Counted from the first letter of the stretch, positions 46,946-55,297 are shown. The stretch: DNA of 64,000 nt from Solitalea canadensis DSM 3403 (GCF_000242635.2 NC_017770.1:4848669-4912668), one strand, 5' to 3'. Notes: generated from the letters alone by a model not told the origin. Numbers and translations are program-made.

Positions 46946-47148
46946 GAAGCAGTAGCTCAGGCGGTAGAGCAACGAAAAGTTTTAAGATTACCTTAAAAAT
47001 TATTCAAATGTTATTTAGGGAGACTTTTTCAGTTACTTGAAGGAGTGTGGTTCAAGTCCACAAGCGTTTAAGAATTATCAAAGGTCAATTAAAACTTACA
47101 TCCAGACTCCAAATCCGTGTGTCGTGAGTTCGAATCTCACCTGCTTCG
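46946..47148 (+). tRNA. tRNA-Trp(CCA)-like gene interrupted in the anticodon stem by 130 nt
   Basis: Removing 46975-47104 leaves a complete 73-nt cloverleaf. The acceptor stem is GAAGCAG (46946-46952) with CTGCTTC (47141-47147); the D-arm is GCTC-AGGCGGTA-GAGC (46955-46970); the anticodon arm is ACG+GA / CTCCAAA / TCCGT with anticodon CCA; the variable loop is GTGTC; the T-arm is GTGAG-TTCGAAT-CTCAC (47124-47140). Discriminator base is G (47148), as in bacterial tRNA-Trp. CCA tail is not fully encoded (CA follows). The interruption falls between the third and fourth bases of the 5' anticodon-stem strand, and its boundaries are unique because only ACG (46972-46974) plus GA (47105-47106) completes the stem. 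A conventional tRNA-Trp gene is expected elsewhere. Whether this RNA is spliced, charged or works intact is unknown. Confidence 0.78.
46975..47104 (+). ncRNA. Structured insertion with a second, D-armless tRNA-like head
   Basis: Hand folding gives one long arm. From the base: 46977-46985 with 47089-47097 (9 perfect bp); 46988-46994 with 47081-47088 (7 bp, one bulged C); 46999-47005 with 47072-47078 (6 of 7); then 47006-47012 with 47063-47069 (7 bp, two G-T), in the place of a tRNA acceptor stem. Directly stacked on it is a perfect T-arm, TGTGG-TTCAAGT-CCACA (47046-47062). Between them are an 11-nt linker and a 7-bp hairpin (47024-47045) with an 8-nt loop, where a D-arm and anticodon arm would be. 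No protein could be coded. It is too short for a group I intron and no Y-RNA Ro-binding stem was recognised. The fold is a hand prediction. Confidence 0.65.
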
Positions 47149-47229
47149 CAAAAATTGAGGTCAATTGTCGCTTACTTCTTTTCAGATAAAAATAGCGACA
47201 TGATTATCTGATTATTAAAAACAAAAACT

Positions 47230-49461
47230 ATGAACGCTTTAGTAAAAGTAAGTATCCGACAGCAAGCTGTTTTCGTTCCATTATCTGTTATTGGAAATGA
47301 ACGAACAGCATTAAGTCCGGCAACTACGTCGCTTGTGGCAAATCTGGCGTCGCTGGGTTATGGCGTATCAGAATCATTATTACGAGCTTTAAATAATATA
47401 AATCCTTCTTACCAGACCGATCTATTAAAGACATTCTGTACGGTAATGGGTGTAAATAAAAATTGGACCCCGTTGGTAAAAGGTTGGGACGTACCAACGG
47501 GCGAATCAGTAGTGGATCATATCGTTACATTATTTGCAAATATCTTCAAGACAAAAGGAGTTAGTTTAGCATGTGGACACGTTATTCCAGCTAATACATT
47601 TCCACTTGAACGTTATAACGGATGCCCTTTCTGTGGAACCCCGTTTGAGTTTGGAAATCTTGAATATAAAAGTCAGGGAAGCAAGTTGAAAACACTTGAA
47701 TTATGGACGGTTGACGATGCTCGTTCATTCCTGACAAGCCTGCTTCAGTCAAAGACCCCGTTGGATGCTACTCAGATAGATAGCCTGAGACTATTATTAT
47801 CTGAGTTACAAATTCCTGAGGTGAAAATCGAGATGAAAGAAACATTGATGACGGTGATTGATGTTTTGGTGGAACAAAATAATGAAGCAAGTGCTCAAAG
47901 TTTGTTTACTTCTCCGGTTGATATAATGCGGTACTTATGGTATAAGCATACAGGTTTCCTTCAGATTATTGAGCCTAAAACAATTATTGAACGTACCGCA
48001 AAAAATGGTCGCCACATTGGTTTGAATCAGGGAAATAGTGCTATCGCAAAGTTAAAATCAACCGCCGATCTTAAATTGAAATACGGTCGTAAAGAATCGT
48101 TGATGATAGCTTCATGGTTAAATCACCTTGAAATGGACGTAGCAAAGATCTGCGAAGCTATGCATCCAAAACGAAGTATGTGGGTACGTTTTATCAGAGC
48201 CTTACGTTTAGCGGAATTCAGTAAACGTGCGGGATTTGAAAAGTTAAGAGAAGTATTGGATGTTTTTTACAATCAAACTTATGAGGTGTGGAACGGGCAA
48301 GTAAGCTATTATCGTTTACGTTTGGATGCAGAAAACACATTCGATTTACTAAAACAGCGTCCGGGTTTATTTGCCCGCTCTTTGTTTGCCAATATGTTAT
48401 GGTTTGGTGCTGATGTGGCTGTTTCTGCTTTTGAAGAAATTATAGAAAAAGTACCTGCTCGATTGGTGTTCACTTTAAATATGTATGCCGAAAATTATTT
48501 CGATAAAGGGAATAGTCGAATTGTTAAACCGTTAGGAGGTGTTGCAAAGTCAATTCCTGCCAATAATTTATTGCAATTGTATACTGAAGATCAGTTAGAA
48601 GAGATGAAAAAAGCTGTTGAAGGGCTGTGCATTGTCGCAATGAAAAAACGTTTTGCAAAGGTTGAAAATTCCGCTAAGACCATGTTTATTGATTCGATGT
48701 TGTTTAAGATACCGGTTGCAATCGGCGATAGAAGTGATTCAATTCAGGATATGCCTTCTGCATTAATGGGGACCCGTTTTAAGGTTGAGGGAGATAAGGT
48801 TCGTTTGTTTATGCAATGGGGAGAGGGTTTGCCTGCTCAACATTTAGACATGGATTTAAGTTGTCATATTGCCTATGAGGCTAAAAATGATTTTTGCTCA
48901 TATTCTCATTTGTTAACAACCGGATGTAAACATAGTGGCGATATCAGAAGTATTCCTGCTAAAGTAGGTACGGCTGAGTACATTGATATCGATATTAATC
49001 AGTTACAAAAGGCTAATGCTCAATATGTAACTTTTACCTGTAATGCCTACAGCAACGGAAGTATTACTCCAAACCTGGTTGTTGGATGGATGAATAGTAA
49101 GTTTCCGATGAAAGTTTCTGAGCTTACAGGAGTGGCTTACGATCCTTCATGTGTGCAACATCAGGTTCGGGTTGTCAATAATCTCACTAAGGGTTTAATT
49201 TTTGGTGTTTTAGACGTTTCAAACAGTGAAATAATATGGTTGGAAATGCCTTTTTCTGGTCAGGTTGTTCAAGGACTGGAACTTAAGAACGTGAAGAATA
49301 TGCTAAAGAAATTGGATAGTAAATTAAGTGTCGGACAGTTATTAACCATTAAGGCCGAATCACAAAATATTGAATTAGTAAATGAGACTTCAGCCGATGA
49401 GGTTTATTCCCTTGAATGGGTAACAAATACTGCTGCAGTAACTCAATTATTGATTGATTAA
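47230..49461 (+). CDS. RING-like / TerD-like domain protein (MXAN_6230/SCO0854-type)
   Basis: 743 residues, no signal peptide. An N-terminal helical part is followed by a small Cys/His cluster, CGH at about 115-117 and CPFC at 132-135 within RYNGCPFCGTPFEFGNL, which recalls the RING-type site that names the MXAN_6230/SCO0854 family; I recognise the CGHVIPANTFPLERYNGCPFC pattern but could not search. The long helical middle (about 200-500) has no known fold by eye. Residues ~525-625 resemble TerD: GEGLPAQHLDMDLSCHIAY, then KHSGDIRS and EYIDIDINQL. It lies 81 bases downstream of the interrupted tRNA, same strand. A role in RNA stress response or RNA binding is inference from this adjacency. Confidence 0.7.
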   Translation: MNALVKVSIRQQAVFVPLSVIGNERTALSPATTSLVANLASLGYGVSESLLRALNNINPSYQTDLLKTFCTVMGVNKNWTPLVKGWDVPTGESVVDHIVTLFANIFKTKGVSLACGHVIPANTFPLERYNGCPFCGTPFEFGNLEYKSQGSKLKTLELWTVDDARSFLTSLLQSKTPLDATQIDSLRLLLSELQIPEVKIEMKETLMTVIDVLVEQNNEASAQSLFTSPVDIMRYLWYKHTGFLQIIEPKTIIERTAKNGRHIGLNQGNSAIAKLKSTADLKLKYGRKESLMIASWLNHLEMDVAKICEAMHPKRSMWVRFIRALRLAEFSKRAGFEKLREVLDVFYNQTYEVWNGQVSYYRLRLDAENTFDLLKQRPGLFARSLFANMLWFGADVAVSAFEEIIEKVPARLVFTLNMYAENYFDKGNSRIVKPLGGVAKSIPANNLLQLYTEDQLEEMKKAVEGLCIVAMKKRFAKVENSAKTMFIDSMLFKIPVAIGDRSDSIQDMPSALMGTRFKVEGDKVRLFMQWGEGLPAQHLDMDLSCHIAYEAKNDFCSYSHLLTTGCKHSGDIRSIPAKVGTAEYIDIDINQLQKANAQYVTFTCNAYSNGSITPNLVVGWMNSKFPMKVSELTGVAYDPSCVQHQVRVVNNLTKGLIFGVLDVSNSEIIWLEMPFSGQVVQGLELKNVKNMLKKLDSKLSVGQLLTIKAESQNIELVNETSADEVYSLEWVTNTAAVTQLLID

Positions 49462-49565
49462 TATTCCATCCGGCAATTCGCCGGATGGTTAAACCATGAC
49501 CTACTTTTATCAAAGCATTTGCCTTAGATACATTATTCTTTTAAATTTGCAGGAAATAACATAGA

Positions 49566-49778
49566 ATGAGCAAACTGGCTATAACTGCAAACTGGGATAA
49601 GATCAAAACAAAGATCAAACGTAAATATAACAGATTAACAGACGAGGAATTAGCTTTTGTTCCCGGACAAGAGGAAGATTTGGTCAACAGAATCATGAAA
49701 TCGATTAATAAAGACCGCGATTATGTTGAGTTTATGCTTAGCAAAATGCAGTCGAACATGGAAAACAACCGTTTGTAA
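49566..49778 (+). CDS. CsbD-like small stress protein
   Basis: A 70-residue soluble protein with the pattern NWDKIKTKIKRKYNRLTDEEL then VPGQEEDLVNRIMKSINKDRDYVEFML. It matches the helical CsbD fold (NWNEIKGKLKQKYxxLTDDDL in others), a family induced by general stress whose biochemical role is unknown. It follows the RING/TerD-like gene by about 100 bases and precedes clpS by 59, on the same strand. Confidence 0.78.
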   Translation: MSKLAITANWDKIKTKIKRKYNRLTDEELAFVPGQEEDLVNRIMKSINKDRDYVEFMLSKMQSNMENNRL

Positions 49779-49837
49779 TCTCTATTGATTTTTTATCGAT
49801 TAGCTTACTAATTGTTAACCATTAACAAAAAATATTC

Positions 49838-50119
49838 ATGAGCACGGTGATAGAAACCGAAGTACTCGAAGAAGTTGAAGTTTCTTCAGATATAGGTGAG
49901 CCTGTAAAACTGATTTTGTGGAATGACGATTTCAATACTTTTGAACATGTTATTGCCTGTTTAATCAAATATATTAAAAAAACGTATGATGAGGCTGAGG
50001 CTATAGCATGGATCGTTCACACTAAAGGTAAGTCTATATTGCTTGAAGGTTCTCGCCCAAATCTTGTTGAATATTACAATATCTTAAAGTTTAAAGGTCT
50101 TACGGTAAGTCTGGACTAG
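49838..50119 (+). CDS. clpS: ATP-dependent Clp protease adaptor ClpS
   Basis: A 93-residue adaptor. After an acidic N-terminal extension (about 1-20) the ClpS core reads VKLILWNDDFNTFEHVIACL, with the NDD(F) motif and the later YDEAEAIAWIVHTKGKSIL. It binds the N-domain of ClpA and hands over N-degron substrates through a pocket for N-terminal aromatic or Leu residues. clpA is not in the window. Lies between the CsbD-like gene and the S41 protease gene, all on the plus strand; co-transcription likely but not proven. Confidence 0.95.
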   Translation: MSTVIETEVLEEVEVSSDIGEPVKLILWNDDFNTFEHVIACLIKYIKKTYDEAEAIAWIVHTKGKSILLEGSRPNLVEYYNILKFKGLTVSLD

Positions 50120-50199
50120 GTATTGTACTGCATTTTCGGGAAAATCCTCAGTCATTTTTATTTCCATTTTTACATAGTATTTGCTTAGTTTTAGGTGAT

Positions 50200-51963
50200 A
50201 TGATGAATGTAATGAACAAGATTGGTGTTTTCTTCCGGTCGCCTAAAAGGCTTTTTTTAACAGCTGGCATTGGTGCTGCGCTGTTTTTTTCGTTTAAGGC
50301 CGTCGACGAACAATTCGAGATCACTAAGAATCTTGACATTTTTGCCGGCATATACCGCGAGGTCAACTTAAATTATGTTGACGAGGTGCAATCGGCACGA
50401 TTAATTGGCACTGCAGCTAATGCAATGATGAGTTCATTAGATCCTTATACAGAATATGTTCCTGAAGATGATGTAGAGGATTTTAAAATGAATTATGTTT
50501 CCAATGAATATGGGGGAATTGGAGCGTTAATTCTTCAAAAGGATAATAAAACCTTTGTTTCAGAAGTTTATGAAAATTTTCCAGCTCAAAAAGCTGATAT
50601 CAGGGCAGGTGATGAATTACTGTCGATTAACTCGATTTCTTTAGCTGGTAAAACGAACCAGGAAGTTAGCGATCTCTTGAAAGGACAAAAAAATTCAAAT
50701 ATCATTATCAAAATACTTCGTCCGGGTGATTCAAAACCTATTGATAAGAAATTATTGAGGGAAGATATTAAGTTTCCGAATGTATCTTATTCAGGAGCGG
50801 TTGGTGAACGCATCGGATATATTAAATTGGATCGTTTTCTTGAAGGGTCTGCATTAGAAGTTAAAAACGCCTTCCTGAATCTTAAAAAAAGAGATAAAAT
50901 TAGTTCACTTATACTTGATCTTAGGGGGAATGGCGGAGGTATACTTCAGGAAGCCGTTAAGATTGTTAACTATTTTGTTCCAAAAGGTGAAACTGTTGTT
51001 TCTCAAAAAGGACGTGGAGAGCAGAATAATTACGTTTATCACGCCGGCTCAATTCCTTTAGATAGTACAATTCCATTAGTTGTTCTGGTTGATGATGGAA
51101 CGGCTTCTGCATCAGAAATTGTAGCAGGGGCGGTACAGGATCTTGACAGAGGTGCAGTTGTGGGACAGTCAAGTTTCGGGAAGGGACTGGTTCAGCAGAC
51201 GTTTAAATTGCCTTATAATACTTTAGCAAAAGTAACGATAGCTAAATATTATACGCCAAGCGGCCGATGCATTCAGAAAATTGACTATTTGCACAAAAAT
51301 AGCCGTGGGCAGGCGGAGAATATAGCAGATTCACTAATTACCGAATTTAGAACTAAGAATGGCCGTGTAGTTTATGATGGAAGAGGAATTACTCCTGATG
51401 TGTATGTAAAGCCGTATTATTTCAGTTCAGTAATTGCTGCATTGGTTGAAGATAATTTCATTTTTGATTATGGTACCTATTACCGTCAAAAAAATAATGG
51501 CATCAAAAATCCTAAGGAATATCGTTTGAAACCTGATGATTACGACAATTTTGTTCGTTATGTTACTGAAAGACACTTTAGCTTTACCACAAAGAGTGAT
51601 AATGTGTTGAATGATCTTGAAAGAGTAGCAAAAAAAGAAAAATATTTCGATCAGATCCAGGCGCAGTATGAGGTGCTAAAGAGCAAAACCAAGCAAAACA
51701 GGGACGATGATCTAAAACAGTTTAAACCAGAAATCTCGCAGGTGCTTGAAAACGAAATCATTTCTCGTTATTATTACCAAAGGGGCAGAATAGAGGCCTC
51801 ATTCAAATACGATACTGAGCTAAAGGAAGCCATTAAGGTACTAAGTCAGAAAGAGCAATATGCAAACATTCTGAAAGGAGCCGGTGATTATAAAATCATT
51901 GGCAAAAACAGCGCACAATTAAGAACTGCCGATGTTAAAATGTCGGCTGGAAATAAGCGTTAA
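50200..51963 (+). CDS. S41 C-terminal processing peptidase (CtpA family)
   Basis: 587 residues from ATG at 50200 (a second ATG follows at once). An N-terminal membrane anchor or signal (about 18-32) is followed by a helical domain with the family motif MSSLDPYTEY, a PDZ domain (about 95-180: YGGIGALI, ADIRAGDELLSIN), and the S41 core with the catalytic Ser about 303 in TASASEIVAGA and Lys about 328 in SFGKGLVQQ, 25 residues apart as expected. A C-terminal helical tail of ~200 residues is typical of Bacteroidota members. It cleaves C-termini of periplasmic or outer-membrane proteins. Its last bases overlap the convergent small gene by 4. Confidence 0.94.
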   Translation: MMNVMNKIGVFFRSPKRLFLTAGIGAALFFSFKAVDEQFEITKNLDIFAGIYREVNLNYVDEVQSARLIGTAANAMMSSLDPYTEYVPEDDVEDFKMNYVSNEYGGIGALILQKDNKTFVSEVYENFPAQKADIRAGDELLSINSISLAGKTNQEVSDLLKGQKNSNIIIKILRPGDSKPIDKKLLREDIKFPNVSYSGAVGERIGYIKLDRFLEGSALEVKNAFLNLKKRDKISSLILDLRGNGGGILQEAVKIVNYFVPKGETVVSQKGRGEQNNYVYHAGSIPLDSTIPLVVLVDDGTASASEIVAGAVQDLDRGAVVGQSSFGKGLVQQTFKLPYNTLAKVTIAKYYTPSGRCIQKIDYLHKNSRGQAENIADSLITEFRTKNGRVVYDGRGITPDVYVKPYYFSSVIAALVEDNFIFDYGTYYRQKNNGIKNPKEYRLKPDDYDNFVRYVTERHFSFTTKSDNVLNDLERVAKKEKYFDQIQAQYEVLKSKTKQNRDDDLKQFKPEISQVLENEIISRYYYQRGRIEASFKYDTELKEAIKVLSQKEQYANILKGAGDYKIIGKNSAQLRTADVKMSAGNKR

Positions 51964-52211
51964 CAAATACCTCCGAAATCGGAGGTGGATAGTCCATTGG
52001 TGTTAACAATTCTGTCAATTCTTATTTCTTTTCCGTTGTCGAGCTTTAGATAATCGATTTTATCTCTTTCAAAAAACTCCGTAATTAGTCCCATTGTGTG
52101 CTCTTGTTGATCATTTTGATCCATAAATATAATTGCACATGGAGTACGGCTGGAGGCAAAAGCCTCCAGCTGATCATAAAATGTACTCTGTGATGATCTT
52201 TTTGATTTCAT
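51960..52211 (-). CDS. Small Sm/SH3-like protein coupled to EF-G2
   Basis: 83 residues from the ATG at 52211 (the frame opens with a TTG inside the EF-G2 stop region). Pattern YDQLEAFASSRTPCAIIFMD, GLITEFFERDKIDYLKLDNG and KEIRIDRIVNTNG suggests a small beta-barrel of SH3/Sm type, somewhat like the Rho-binding antiterminator fold, but I cannot confirm the family. It begins 2 bases after the stop of the EF-G2 gene, so it is co-transcribed and probably translationally coupled. A role linked to translation is inference from that coupling. Confidence 0.72.
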   Translation of the reverse strand: MKSKRSSQSTFYDQLEAFASSRTPCAIIFMDQNDQQEHTMGLITEFFERDKIDYLKLDNGKEIRIDRIVNTNGLSTSDFGGIC

Positions 52212-52213
52212 AA

Positions 52214-54349
52214 TCAATGCCCTTCTAAAGCAGCTTCTTTTTGGTGTTCTTCTGTTAATTTCCGCTGTAATTCAGAAGGAACTGGAGAGTACTCCGCAAA
52301 TTGAATTTCAACTTTGGCCTTGCCCTGACTGATATTTCTAAGTACAGAAAAATACTTATCCAATTCCGCTAACGGAGTACGAGATTTTATTACCTGGTAA
52401 CCGTTGCGGTTATCCATTCCGGTAATAACGCTCCTCCTGCTTTGAAGTTCGGTCATTACATCGCCCATTATTTCATCCGGAACGGTTGTTTCCACATCGT
52501 ACACAGGTTCAAGTAATTGAGGTTCAGCTTGATGAAAGGCTTCTTTAAAAGCCATCATCCCGGCTATTTTAAATGAAATATCATTGCTATCTACCGGATG
52601 CATCTTGCCATCGTATACACTTACCCGAATGTCCCGAACATACGATCCGGTTAATGGTCCTTCTTGCATTTTCTCCATCACACCTTTCAATATTGAAGGG
52701 ATGAAGCGTGAATCAATAACACCTCCAACAATACAGTTGTTAAAAACGAGTTTTCCTCCCCAGGCAAGATCATGTGTTTCACTATCTCGAACAGGAAACT
52801 CTTTCAACTGTGGCATATTCTCATAATAAGGTTCAATTTTCATAAATACTTCGCCAAACTGTCCCGCTCCTCCCGACTGCTTTTTATGCCTATACGATGA
52901 AAGTGCTGCTTTTTGGATGGTTTCCCGATAAGGGATTTTAGCCTTGTTAAATTCGACCTGCATTTTATAAATGTTCTCCAATCGCCATTTGGTTAGCGCC
53001 AGGTGCAATTCGCCTTGCCCATGTAAAATTACTTGCTTAAGCTCCCTGTTATATTCAATTTCTATTGTTGGATCTTCCAGGTGGATTTCGGCTAACACTT
53101 CACTTAGTTTTTCATCATCTTGCTTATTTTTTGCTACTACAGCAACTCTTACCTTTGGTCTTGGGAAGTGAATAGGGTCTATGTTTCCTGTAGCTCCTTT
53201 GCCATTAAGCGTATGGTTGGTTGAACTGTTTTTTAACTTAAGCGTGCAGCCAATATCTCCTGCTTTCAGTTTATCAACTGCGTTTCTATTTTTACCGTCT
53301 GCTATAAATAACTGGTTAAGCCGCTCCACCGTATTGGTTTTCTCGTTGGTAAGCTCTTGTCCTACCGCAATTTCACCGGAAATTACTTTGAAAAATGATA
53401 ATTTTCCTAAATGTGGTTCAACTAAGGTTTTAAAAATGAATAGTTTGGTTGGTCCAGTGGGGGTAATTGGAACGTCTTTGTCATTATCAGATTTTTCTGG
53501 TGGCATTTCAACAGCAGAGGGTGCTACATTATCAATAAAGCCCATCAATCGTCCACTACCCATGTTTTTTCTGCCTGCGAGGCAAAAAACCGGGAATACC
53601 TGATGATTCATCATACCTATTTTTAATCCTAGCCGTAACTCATCTTCATCTAAATTGCCTTTTTCGAAATAGAGTTCCATGAGTTTTTCATCGTTCTCGG
53701 CCGCTTTTTCAACTAATTCGTTATGAAGCTTATCTGCAAGATTTTTCTCTTTATCTGGTATAGGTAGCTTTTCCGGTTTTCCTCCATTTACCGGGAATTT
53801 ATACATGGTCATCTTCAGTAAGTCGATGATGCAGTTAAAATCGATGCCCTGATTTACCGGATATTGCATGACGGTAACAGCCGGTCCGAAGAATTTTTTA
53901 GCTTCTTCAATAGTTTGGTTAAAGTTTGCTTTGTCAGAATCTAATTGATTAATGGCGAATATGGTAGGTTTTTGATATTGATCAATATAACTCCAGAGAA
54001 GTTCTGTTCCTACCTCTACACCATATTGTGCATTTAACAGAACTACGGCTGTGTCGCAAACGCGAATCGAAGAGATTACTTCTCCAATAAAATCATCCAA
54101 CCCTGGAGTATCAATAATGTTGATTTTGTAATCACGCCACTCGGTGTGGAGGGATGTGGCGTACACGGAGTTGCCTCGCTCGTGTTCTACTTCATGATAA
54201 TCAGACACCGTTGTTTTTTCTTCAACGGAGCCTCTTCGGTTAATAATTCCGGCTTCAAACAGCATTGTTTCGGCAAGTGTTGTCTTGCCGCTTTTCGCAG
54301 AGCCTACTAAAACGACATTTTTAATGTGTTTTTCATCATAAGTTTTCAT
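52214..54349 (-). CDS. fusA2: EF-G2-type elongation factor G paralogue with degenerate GTPase motifs
   Basis: 711 residues with the full EF-G layout: G domain (1-280), domain II (~305-385), domains III-V (~400-700) with VIDSRFIPSILKGVMEKM-type and PLAELDKYFSVLRNISQGKA segments. The G-motifs depart from canonical EF-G: P-loop GSAKSGKT (16-23) keeps its shape, but switch II is DTPGLDDF (80-87) with Leu84 where EF-G has the catalytic His of DTPGHVDF, and the base-specificity motif is NQLD (134-137) in place of NKMD. EF-G2 of Bacteroides is known to support translation without GTP hydrolysis; this gene fits. The true EF-G should lie elsewhere with the str operon. Confidence 0.9.
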   Translation of the reverse strand: MKTYDEKHIKNVVLVGSAKSGKTTLAETMLFEAGIINRRGSVEEKTTVSDYHEVEHERGNSVYATSLHTEWRDYKINIIDTPGLDDFIGEVISSIRVCDTAVVLLNAQYGVEVGTELLWSYIDQYQKPTIFAINQLDSDKANFNQTIEEAKKFFGPAVTVMQYPVNQGIDFNCIIDLLKMTMYKFPVNGGKPEKLPIPDKEKNLADKLHNELVEKAAENDEKLMELYFEKGNLDEDELRLGLKIGMMNHQVFPVFCLAGRKNMGSGRLMGFIDNVAPSAVEMPPEKSDNDKDVPITPTGPTKLFIFKTLVEPHLGKLSFFKVISGEIAVGQELTNEKTNTVERLNQLFIADGKNRNAVDKLKAGDIGCTLKLKNSSTNHTLNGKGATGNIDPIHFPRPKVRVAVVAKNKQDDEKLSEVLAEIHLEDPTIEIEYNRELKQVILHGQGELHLALTKWRLENIYKMQVEFNKAKIPYRETIQKAALSSYRHKKQSGGAGQFGEVFMKIEPYYENMPQLKEFPVRDSETHDLAWGGKLVFNNCIVGGVIDSRFIPSILKGVMEKMQEGPLTGSYVRDIRVSVYDGKMHPVDSNDISFKIAGMMAFKEAFHQAEPQLLEPVYDVETTVPDEIMGDVMTELQSRRSVITGMDNRNGYQVIKSRTPLAELDKYFSVLRNISQGKAKVEIQFAEYSPVPSELQRKLTEEHQKEAALEGH

Positions 54350-54649
54350 AAAGTATCATTTAAATTGGTGGATACTTATGGCTTTGGGTCGACTTTGATG
54401 GAACTTAGGATTGGTGCGGGCAATGAAAAATTGAATCGAACAAAAGCCTTTTCGTTATATATGTAATTAGAATTCAGTGCCTTAATATAGGCGTTTTTTG
54501 CTAAATAAAAAATGAATTATTATCGAATTAAACGATTGTAATAGTAATAATGTTATATAAAAAAATCTTCAAAGAAATTTTATTTCCTCAAATGCATTGT
54601 ATTGCGAAAAATAGTAACTTCCCCCCTTTATTAATCAAACCCAGAAACA
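54350..54649. other. Divergent intergenic region
   Basis: 300 bases between the EF-G2 start and a lipoprotein gene, very A/T-rich from 54480 on. No coding frame, hairpin or confident promoter box was found; GTAACTTCC just before the lipoprotein gene is a poor -7 match. Confidence 0.4.
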
Positions 54650-55222
54650 ATGAAAAAAACAAGTACTACAATTTCCATGTTTAAAACCTTGGGATTGTTG
54701 TCATTAGCACTATTTGCGGCTTCGTGTGCCAACGACCTGAAATTCGTAAGGGTGAAGGGCAATGAGTCTACTATTGCTCAGCGAACAGAAGCTAAAACAG
54801 AAACCAGAGCATACGCAATCCAAAAAACAGACGCTCAACAACCTGTAAGAGAAACCGCTCCAGCTAAACCAGAGGGAACAGAAGTGGCTCCTTCAGAGAC
54901 GTTAATGGCAGAGCAACAAACAAGTACCAGACAATTGGTGCGTGAAGAAATGAAAAAGAACTCAACTTTTAACGGACTTTCTGAGTCTCAACAGCAAAAA
55001 GTTGAAAACATTATTACAAAAAGAGTAGATAAAGTTGTGGCTAAGAAAAAAGCTGCATCTCCTGCTCCTGCTCCTAATGTTGAGTTTTCACGTATCATGT
55101 TAATTGGTTTAATAATCTTATTAGCAGGTATCTTACTTGGTGCTATTGTTGGCGGTTTAGGCTGGTTAGCATTTGTAGTTGGTTTAGGATTAATTGTATA
55201 CGGACTGATTATTCAGTTATAA
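54650..55222 (+). CDS. Lipoprotein with C-terminal hydrophobic hairpin
   Basis: 190 residues with a lipobox AASC (Cys about 26). A disordered Ala/Thr/Pro-rich middle (to about 80) is followed by a helical segment (QLVREEMKKNSTFNGLSESQ), a short Lys/Pro-rich stretch and two hydrophobic helices (about 143-162 and 165-188) in a Gly-rich hairpin. The family is not recognised. The lipid anchor plus hydrophobic hairpin suggests a protein with both ends in a membrane. It has its own strong terminator. Confidence 0.75.
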   Translation: MKKTSTTISMFKTLGLLSLALFAASCANDLKFVRVKGNESTIAQRTEAKTETRAYAIQKTDAQQPVRETAPAKPEGTEVAPSETLMAEQQTSTRQLVREEMKKNSTFNGLSESQQQKVENIITKRVDKVVAKKKAASPAPAPNVEFSRIMLIGLIILLAGILLGAIVGGLGWLAFVVGLGLIVYGLIIQL

Positions 55223-55257
55223 AAATATTTTAATTAATTAGAACTTCTTAATTTGGG

Positions 55258-55296
55258 AAAACGCTTCCACTTAATTGTGGAAGCGTTTTATTTTTT
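55258..55296 (+). terminator. Intrinsic terminator after lipoprotein gene
   Basis: A perfect 13-bp stem, AAAACGCTTCCAC with GTGGAAGCGTTTT around a 6-base loop, is followed by A and six T. Confidence 0.92.
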
Positions 55297-55297
55297 A

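Noticed and set aside
46975-47104. Group I or group II intron in the tRNA
   Set aside because: Only 130 nt, no P/Q/R/S-like or domain V-like core, and the site is in the 5' anticodon stem and not in the anticodon loop.
46946-47148. tmRNA or two tandem ordinary tRNAs
   Set aside because: The outer part has a real anticodon arm and D-arm, with no tag frame; the inner part lacks a D-arm and is nested, so it is not a separate standard tRNA.
53181-53603. 140-codon open frame opposite the EF-G2 gene
   Set aside because: Lies wholly within a conserved gene on the other strand and reads as low-complexity Ser/Phe/Leu text.
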